Shown here piece by piece: positions 1 through 5,366 of a stretch of 7,777 nucleotides of DNA. Position 1 is the stretch's first letter, and each line of letters opens with the position of its first letter. Below the pieces are notes generated by a model, which saw nothing but the letters and a program-made list of their open reading frames with translations, had not been told where the DNA came from and ran no database searches. The stretch is from Myxococcales bacterium (GTDB taxonomy: Bacteria > Myxococcota_C > UBA6777): contig JALTMC010000931.1 in assembly GCA_027005175.1 (NCBI GenBank), forward strand, positions 1 through 7,777, in the 5' to 3' direction. Position numbers and translations under genes: made by a program.

Positions 1-2933
1 GGACCGGGGTGGAGGAAGAAGCGTCCGTGATCAAAGAGAAAGAGTTGGTTGCGTTGGTTTTGGGCCAAGGCACCTCTGCGCCATCCATTGGCGAGGTACA
101 TGTCTTGGTCGCCATCGTTGTCGTAGTCGAAGAAGACGGCGCTCCAGGACCAGCCGCGTTGTCCGGGTTCAAAGAGTTTACCTTCGAGGGCTTGGTATTG
201 GGAATTCTTTTGACTGACAAAGAACTTATTGCCTGTCAGGTAAAATGATGTTTGTAAGATGCGTTGGTCGAGTGGTATGAGGCTTTTGGGGCGGGGCAGG
301 ACAAACCGGATGCTTTTGGAAAACATATCGATGACGGAGACATAAACGTCCCAGTATCCGTCATGATTGGCATCTGTAAAGCTGACATTCATTCCGCTTC
401 CGCGATCGTTGGTGTTGCTGCGTTGGCTGATCTCGCGAAATGTGCCATCGCCCTGGTTGAGGTAGAGTTGGTCAAAGCCGAAGTCGTTGGCCAGCCATAG
501 ATCGAGGTGTCCGTCACGATTGACGTCAAGGGCGGCTACAGCGAGAGTCCAGAGTTTGCTGTTGAGCCCTGCTTTTTGTGTCACATCGCGAAAGCGTCCA
601 TGACCGATATTGCGGTACAGAACATTGGGACGTCCATTGGTTCCATCGATGACAGGGAGCTGTCGGTCTTTGAGCAGGTGTGCGCCATAATATCCGAGGT
701 AGAGATCGAGTTTTCCATCGTTGTCGTAATCGAAAAAGGTTGCTGTATGCGCTCCAACCGTTGTGTGTACGCCTGATGTTTTGGTGATATCCTTGAAGGT
801 TTGATCTTTCTGTTGAAGAAAGAGCTTGGAGGGGTGTGTGCTGTGGAGTACAAACAAGTCCAGCAAACCATCGTTGTTGATATCGACAAACAGGGCTTGT
901 CGGCTGTCTTGGTACAAGTCCTTGAGCCCCGATGAACGGGTGACATCTTTGAATTTGTAAGAGCCGAGGTTCTTGTACAATCGGTTGCATCCATCACCGG
1001 CAAAGAATAAATCGGGCTTCCCATCGTTGTTGTAGTCACCAACAGCGAGACCCGCACCGGCCCACACTTGAAGGCCCAAAAACTTGTGGTCCACTGCCGT
1101 TTGGGAAACAGGTTTGCGATCCTTCGCATCAGGTGGTGGAGGTGGGATATTGTGCTTTTTGATCCAACTCTCTGTGACAGGACAGGATCGTTTGGCGAGT
1201 CCCATCGTTGTGCGGGAGAGTTTTTGAAACAACGGGTGCTTGTAGTGTGCAAGCAGTTTCTTCTTCTGTTTCCACTGTTTCTTTCCCCACCAGTTCTCCT
1301 TCCAGTTTGCCTTGGTCTGATGAAAAACCAGATGCAGCTCTTGAAGAGCAAACTGGATTGAGGAACCTTCGGAAGTACGTGAATGTCGGGCATTGGGGTG
1401 TTTGCGAAAGTAGTCTTCTGCTTCTCGTAGCAAGTATAGCGCAAGTTCAGAGGCCCGCTCCGAGAGCAACTCCGCGGCAAAGGGGTCGAGAGGACGCGCT
1501 GAGGGTTCTCTTTTCCACAGGTCCAAAAGAACGACCCAATGGATGGTTGTGTCACGAATGGCGTCAAGCGCAGGTCCTGTGATCAGTCGTTTTTTCTCTC
1601 GCATCACAACAGGCGGGCTTGCTATCGATGAGGTGGGTTGTGAGGTGGGTTGTGAGGTGGGTTGTGAGGTGGGTTGTGAGGTGGGTTGTGAGGCAGGATC
1701 TTTCGGGAAGATCCGACGTGAAGTGTAAAATACGACGTCTCCATTGTGTTTTGCGTGAAACGGAAACAGGCTGTGTAGGCTATTGGCCATCCACAGCAGT
1801 GTTAGGTATCTCGGTCGTTTGGGGGCTTGCCCTGTGCGATCGGGAGCAAACCTGAACTTGGCGATATGTTGCATTCCCAAGGAGGCCATCGCTTGGCTGG
1901 CACTCTCTTGCAGTGGTGCTCCCAGGGCGTTGGGTCGAAAGGATGCTTTGAGGTACTTCATCAATACTTTGAGATCGGGCGGGGTTAACTTCAGAGTTGT
2001 GAGTCGATTGAGTACTCGTAGGAGCTGGCTTGTTTTCTCTTTTTTCCAGACAGAGCGATTCCAGGAACGCAGAGAGCGGATCTTTTGTCGCATATTTTCC
2101 AAAGAAAGTTGACGAGCGAGTCGGTAGCCTAGAGCTTGGTTGCGGATCGTATGCTGGAAGGTGTGTGGATTGGAGGTGAGCAGACCAAGAGGTTGCAACA
2201 GAGCTTTGTAAGCGTCCTGGATGTCTTGTACTTGGATCTCCAGGTGTTTGTTTTTATGTGCGGCTTGGTTGGCTTTTTCTAAGAGCGCGATCGTTAGTGC
2301 CGTGGAGAGTTTGGCCAGTCGCTCTGCGCTTTGTGGGGTGAGGGGCTTGATGTCGATGATGCCACGGGCAAAATAGCCCTCTGCGATCATACTCTCCATT
2401 GCAATGGAGAGCAGCAACCGCCAGTTCTCCGTAACCTTGTGATAGTCGCGTGTTTTGGTTCGTTGGTACAGCCTGGATGAGGTTGGTATGGGTCGAGAAC
2501 TCAGTATCTGTAGGGAGGTCTGGAGCAAGGCTGGCGTGATCTTGTCGACATCTTGGGTGGATAGGTTGGGACCACTGCTTATGCTGCTGGCTTTGCGCCA
2601 GAGTCGGTAGAGAAGCAGCTTGCTGGCTTCGATCTTCAACAGGGAGGCTTGGTACTGTAGTGGCTTGCGAGCATAGAAGTGCTCCATCATACGAACGGTG
2701 GTCCAACATGTCGCATCTTTGCGCGACTCTTGGCGGTAAATCCGTCGCAACAGCAGCTTTGCAGTGGCGTACAGCAACGGCTTGCTGGCAGAGGCCCCTT
2801 TTTGCTCTGCGATCCGATGCCGTCTTTTTTTTGAGATCGGTTGAGAAGAGGGAGGTTTTGCTCCCAGGAGCAGCCAGCACAGCAGGATAAAAAATCCTAG
2901 AGAGAGAAGTGGCCGAGTGTGTGTTGAATTCAT
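1..2933 (-). CDS. Exported FG-GAP/VCBS repeat protein of the CRTAC1 (UnbV/ASPIC) type, 3' end outside window
   Basis: The frame is open without a stop from ATG at 2933 to base 1, giving 977 residues; the paralogue at 5367-7777 suggests about 136 more, including the UnbV/ASPIC domain. A GGTGAGG ribosome-binding site lies 9 nt before the ATG. Residues 9-25 form a Sec-like hydrophobic segment (LLSLGFFILLCWLLLGA) with no convincing lipobox. Residues about 30-610 are Lys/Arg/Leu-rich, apparently helical and unrecognised, with signatures LRSWNR (288-293) and ARPLDPFAAELLSER (479-493). Five SQPT units occupy 415-434. From about 618 come FG-GAP blades with calcium-loop motifs DxNxDGxxD or close variants at about 633, 684, 735, 803, 854 and 936, each followed by LYxNxGxxxFxDVT-like strands. 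No CxxCH haem motif or catalytic signature is seen. The family fold is secure; the role (extracellular binding or scaffolding) is inferred. It starts 98 bp after the propeller gene and is probably in the same operon. Confidence 0.95.
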   Translation of the reverse strand, partial: MNSTHTRPLLSLGFFILLCWLLLGAKPPSSQPISKKRRHRIAEQKGASASKPLLYATAKLLLRRIYRQESRKDATCWTTVRMMEHFYARKPLQYQASLLKIEASKLLLYRLWRKASSISSGPNLSTQDVDKITPALLQTSLQILSSRPIPTSSRLYQRTKTRDYHKVTENWRLLLSIAMESMIAEGYFARGIIDIKPLTPQSAERLAKLSTALTIALLEKANQAAHKNKHLEIQVQDIQDAYKALLQPLGLLTSNPHTFQHTIRNQALGYRLARQLSLENMRQKIRSLRSWNRSVWKKEKTSQLLRVLNRLTTLKLTPPDLKVLMKYLKASFRPNALGAPLQESASQAMASLGMQHIAKFRFAPDRTGQAPKRPRYLTLLWMANSLHSLFPFHAKHNGDVVFYTSRRIFPKDPASQPTSQPTSQPTSQPTSQPTSSIASPPVVMREKKRLITGPALDAIRDTTIHWVVLLDLWKREPSARPLDPFAAELLSERASELALYLLREAEDYFRKHPNARHSRTSEGSSIQFALQELHLVFHQTKANWKENWWGKKQWKQKKKLLAHYKHPLFQKLSRTTMGLAKRSCPVTESWIKKHNIPPPPPDAKDRKPVSQTAVDHKFLGLQVWAGAGLAVGDYNNDGKPDLFFAGDGCNRLYKNLGSYKFKDVTRSSGLKDLYQDSRQALFVDINNDGLLDLFVLHSTHPSKLFLQQKDQTFKDITKTSGVHTTVGAHTATFFDYDNDGKLDLYLGYYGAHLLKDRQLPVIDGTNGRPNVLYRNIGHGRFRDVTQKAGLNSKLWTLAVAALDVNRDGHLDLWLANDFGFDQLYLNQGDGTFREISQRSNTNDRGSGMNVSFTDANHDGYWDVYVSVIDMFSKSIRFVLPRPKSLIPLDQRILQTSFYLTGNKFFVSQKNSQYQALEGKLFEPGQRGWSWSAVFFDYDNDGDQDMYLANGWRRGALAQNQRNQLFLFDHGRFFLHPG
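1629..1691 (-). repeat. Perfect 12-bp tandem repeat, five copies plus a partial copy, inside the left ASPIC gene
   Basis: On the coding strand the unit TCACAACCCACC (Ser-Gln-Pro-Thr) is repeated five times with no base difference, followed by one more TCA. It encodes residues 415-434, a flexible Ser/Pro/Thr linker between two conserved blocks of the helical N-terminal region. The right paralogue has no such repeat at the equivalent point (around 7395-7425). Because the unit is a multiple of three, copy-number changes would keep the frame. Confidence 0.97.
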
Positions 2934-3031
2934 ACGCCAATGCCTCACCAATGTTCCGTACTCAATCGAGGAGGTTGGAGAACCTGCTCACGGTGATGAG
3001 TAGCACAATGGAGGCTTTGCGTCAAACGGAT
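2934..3031. other. Short intergenic spacer between propeller gene and left ASPIC gene
   Basis: These 98 bp separate the TAA of the propeller gene from the ATG of the left ASPIC gene. No convincing terminator is present. A TTGACG hexamer on the minus strand (3025-3020) could be a -35 element but has only a poor -10 partner (TACTCA) 17 nt downstream, so a dedicated promoter is weakly supported. Co-transcription is the simpler reading. Confidence 0.5.
2943..2949 (-). promoter_or_regulatory. Ribosome-binding site of left ASPIC gene
   Basis: GGTGAGG on the minus strand ends 9 nt before the ATG at 2933. Together with the hydrophobic leader directly after that ATG it fixes the start in a frame that is otherwise open far downstream. 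Confidence 0.65.
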
Positions 3032-5019
3032 TTAGGGGCGGTAAATACCGTCGCCAAGGGGGCCTCGAAATTGGTTCCAGTGGAGCGACGTCGATGGCGT
3101 TTGGCGTTGGAATTGGAGGCGAACCATGTGGTCGAGATAGATGTAGATCAAATCGAGTTTGCCATTGTGGTCGAGGTCTTGAAGCAGTGGGGTGCTAGAG
3201 GAGTACCTGGGGAATCGATGTGACCATCGTATCTTATGGGTCTTTCCGTCAAAGATGACCAGAGTATTTGTCATGGTGAAATAGGGGGTTTGGTATGTGG
3301 GCATCTTTTGGGGAAGAAAGGACGGTCGCTTGGTCCGATCTTTTAAAAACTCACTCATATGAGGGCGGAGCATATTGGTGTATTTCTCCAACTCTGCCAT
3401 CATGGCTTGGTCGACATAGTTGGTGCTGATAATGACCTCATCGAGTTTGTCGCCATTGAGGTCTGTGACCAGAGGGGAGGAGAGGGAGAATGTACCAAAA
3501 GGTCGTTTCTTAATCAGCATTCCATTGGTGCCATTGACCCAAAAGATCTGGGCACTGGTATATTGGGGCCACACTCCTTTGTAATAGGTTGCGATGACAT
3601 CCTGACGCGTGGGAACAGCAAAACGACCCATGGCTGGGGAAGTATATGTCTCGTGCCCAGGTATGTGATACATCCACACTTTCTTACCTGTTTTCCATCC
3701 AACCGAAACAAACGACCATCAAAGGCGGCGTCGATCACATCGTGATACGATTTCCCCGGAAACTGATAGAGTAGGGGAGACGCGATAAAACCTTTGGAGG
3801 TTGTTTTAAATCGCCATCGTTCCCGCATACTTGGAAAGTCAAATGCGATCATATGACCGGGGATTCGCTCTCCTCCCGTACCCACATAGACAGAGGAGCC
3901 TGTCGCCGTTTTTAAATAGGCTGGGGTCGCATACGTTTCTTGTTTGTCTGGGGTTTGGGTTACCTTGATGATCTTTCCCGTTCGTCCGCTGATCTGGTAC
4001 AAACGCCCGATCGTAATCCCCTGTGTTGTCACCTCTCCTGCCTGCACTGTAAACAGATCGGGATGCCCATCGTTGTCGATATCTGCTACTCTGATCGATG
4101 TATTGAAGTTCGCTTTGGGGATCTTAATGTTGGGATTACTCTTTTTCAGATCCCATAGAATCTTGCCGTTACGTCCATCCAACGCATAGACATTGGCAAA
4201 TCGACCTGCCACGACTACGTCCGGCACCTTGTCCTTGTTCACGGAGAGAAAGGCCGCTGTCGCATAAACATCGCCAGTAAATTGTCGCTTCCACAGGAGC
4301 TTTCCGGTGCGTCCATCTACAGCATACACGTAGCAACGTGGCCCTCCTCCAATAGAGAAAATACCGGAACCTACGACGATGTCGAGAATCCCATCTGCGT
4401 TGAGATCGGCGGCCTTGGGAGAACTTTCACCCACTTCCGGTAACTTGACCTTCCAAACCACACGCGGTTGATACGTGCATCTCGGTTCACAGGGAAGCTC
4501 GATCGTTTTGGGCTTCTGGCGGATCACACGTTGAAACTGCTTTACAATGTGTCGTATTTTTTTCAACAGCTTTGCTGTGAGAGGCTTCCTCTTGATCGGG
4601 ATGAATGTTTGTTTTGTTTGCTTTTGGGGCACCTCATAATGTCTCACTTCGGATACCGAAGTGGGGATTCTGACTTTGGGTCGGGCTTTCGGTTTCCTGA
4701 CTCCAAGCCGAGCCTCTGGTCTTCTTGCTCTGGGTTGGGCTTTTGCTTTTGCCCTGGGCCGGACGTTTGCTTTTGGGTTCCTCTTGGGATTTCTGAGCTT
4801 CTTGAGGATCGCAGAGTAGTCAGGAATAGGAGAGGCATACGGATTGCTCGGCACCTTCCGATGTCTTGGATTTTTTACAGGACTGGACTTGCGAGAGGTT
4901 GGCCTTTGTTTGCTCGGAGCGGAGGTTGGTCTTTGTTTGCTCGGAGTGGAGAACGAATCCTTTATCGGAGCGATGAAACAACAAACCATAAGTGGCAGCC
5001 ACACGCTCAACTTCATCAT
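3032..5019 (-). CDS. Exported PQQ-like/FG-GAP beta-propeller protein, frameshifted
   Basis: Translation starts at ATG-ATG (5019/5016) behind AGGAAGGG. Restoring one base at 3691-3694 gives a 662-residue product; as written, the first frame stops at 3514 (501 residues, the last ~58 out of frame) and the correct frame resumes downstream. Residues 4-20 are a Sec-like leader. Residues 25-42 carry a duplicated nonapeptide and about 45-150 form a basic Pro/Lys/Arg-rich linker. The propeller starts near 186 (PRVVWKVKLP). PQQ-type strands recur as VYAVDGRTGKLLW, VYALDGRNGKILW, LYQISGRTGKI and, after repair, LFRLDGKTGKKVW, interleaved with FG-GAP loops DLNADGILD, DIDNDGHPD and DLDHNGKLD. The chain ends with a WNQFRGPLGDG motif. 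PQQ-like repeats of this kind usually do not prove PQQ binding. Catalytic residues were not recognised; a binding or structural role outside the cytoplasm is inferred. Confidence 0.85.
3691..3694 (-). other. Frameshift site in the propeller gene (A4 run, one A missing relative to the expected frame)
   Basis: On the coding strand the gene reads GAT GGA AAA CAG, moving out of frame after Lys443. One more A gives GGA AAA ACA GGT AAG AAA GTG TGG, i.e. LDGKTGKKVW, an almost perfect PQQ-type repeat matching LDGRNGKILW earlier in the same protein. The downstream frame then continues with propeller sequence to the TAA at 3032. A true deletion, a homopolymer sequencing error or -1 ribosomal slippage on the AAA codon would all look like this. 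Confidence 0.85.
4895..4948 (-). repeat. 27-bp tandem duplication near the 5' end of the propeller gene
   Basis: Two adjacent 27-bp units (4895-4921 and 4922-4948) differ at two positions, both C/T. They encode the nonapeptide PSKQRPTS preceded by Thr or Ala, immediately after the signal segment, and begin the long basic, proline-rich linker. This is a recent in-frame duplication in a region under little sequence constraint. Confidence 0.9.
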
Positions 5020-5022
5020 AAA

Positions 5023-5030
5023 CCCTTCCT
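5023..5030 (-). promoter_or_regulatory. Ribosome-binding site of propeller gene
   Basis: AGGAAGGG on the minus strand lies 3 nt (from its end) upstream of the first ATG at 5019 and 6 nt upstream of the second at 5016. Spacing from the AGGA core is 7 and 10 nt, so either ATG of the doublet could be used. Confidence 0.7.
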
Positions 5031-5053
5031 GTTTAAAAAAATGAAAAGACTAT

Positions 5054-5083
5054 ATCATACTTCGGGAACCCGAGAGCATATAA
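5054..5083 (-). promoter_or_regulatory. Possible promoter of propeller gene with a palindrome in its spacer
   Basis: On the minus strand TATGAT (5059-5054) resembles a -10 element and would give a leader of roughly 28 nt. The only upstream candidate at the right distance (TTATAT, 5083-5078) is a poor -35. The perfect arms TCGGG/CCCGA separated by TT (5062-5073) fall inside the spacer, where a repressor or MerR-type activator dyad could sit. This is tentative. Confidence 0.3.
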
Positions 5084-5138
5084 AAAAAATAGATATAGCG
5101 AACTCTCCCTCATCCCCGCAGGGAACCCTACTCTGAGG

Positions 5139-5247
5139 GCTTCAAACTGCCCTTCGGGGCACTCCGAACACTTTCTTAGCAACGTAAATACTCTGGTCTT
5201 CACTCTTTGTCGCTTCGAACTGCCCTTCAGGGCACTCTGAATACTTT
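5139..5247. repeat. 36-bp imperfect direct repeat, each copy with a small GC-rich hairpin
   Basis: Copies at 5139-5174 and 5212-5247 match at 32 of 36 positions, with all four differences being transitions. Each contains a dyad: TGCCC-TTCG-GGGCA at 5148-5161 (a classic stable UUCG loop on the plus strand) and TGCCC-TTCA-GGGCA at 5221-5234. A third, truncated copy of the hairpin sequence (GCCCTTCAGG) follows at 5248-5257. The stems are unchanged while one loop base differs. No function is known to me. Confidence 0.85.
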
Positions 5248-5273
5248 GCCCTTCAGGAAAAACGAAAGGATTG

Positions 5274-5298
5274 AGCCGACTTCAGTCGGTTTTTTTTT
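5274..5298 (+). terminator. Terminator-like hairpin with T-run on the plus strand
   Basis: AGCCGAC (5274-5280) and GTCGGTT (5285-5291) form a stem around a TTCA loop, directly followed by a run of nine T at 5290-5298. The polarity is plus-strand, opposite to all genes here. Read from the minus strand the stem is followed by CTCAATCC before a weaker T-rich patch, so it is a poor terminator for the right ASPIC gene unless it acts bidirectionally. Confidence 0.55.
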
Positions 5299-5366
5299 CT
5301 TCCTCAGAGTGGGGGGGCAGACCCACGAGGAACCTGTGTAGACTCAAATACTGTAAGAAGCCTGTG

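Larger units (their letters stand above)
5126..5314 (+). repeat. Long-range inverted repeat enclosing the intergenic hairpins
   Basis: CCCTACTCTGAGGG (5126-5139) can pair with TCCTCAGAGTGGGG (5301-5314) over 14 positions in plus-strand RNA, using two G-U wobbles; in minus-strand RNA these two become A-C mismatches. The helix would close a domain holding both TTCG/TTCA hairpins and the terminator-like hairpin. It may be a structured RNA, a small non-autonomous mobile element with terminal inverted repeats, or chance; no target-site duplication was seen. Confidence 0.45.
5020..5366. other. 347-bp non-coding intergenic region with several structured repeats
   Basis: No plausible gene is present on either strand. 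Reading from the right ASPIC stop toward the propeller start, it holds a G7 tract (5311-5317), a terminator-like hairpin (5274-5298), two copies of a 36-bp repeat with hairpins (5212-5247, 5139-5174), a 14-bp inverted repeat enclosing these (5126-5139 with 5301-5314), an AT-rich stretch with a 12-bp palindrome (5062-5073) and the ribosome-binding site of the propeller gene. Confidence 0.8.

Noticed and set aside
581-1567. 328-codon minus-strand open frame
   Set aside because: It lies in another frame of the left ASPIC gene, whose own frame is open throughout and gives FG-GAP motifs; this product has no recognisable domain.
1629-1691. CRISPR-like or other spaced repeat array
   Set aside because: The 12-bp units are contiguous with no spacers and encode SQPT in the reading frame of a gene.
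2254-2940. 228-codon minus-strand open frame beginning 7 bases before the true ATG
   Set aside because: It overlaps the N-terminal region of the left ASPIC gene in a shifted frame, has no signal segment of its own and no homology to the paralogue.
4468-5136. 222-codon plus-strand open frame
   Set aside because: It is antisense to the propeller gene; the Ser/Cys/Gly-rich composition is what the complement of the basic proline-rich linker produces.
5040-5260. tRNA or known small RNA gene in the intergenic region
   Set aside because: No cloverleaf, T-loop or familiar RNA signature was found; only short hairpins are present.
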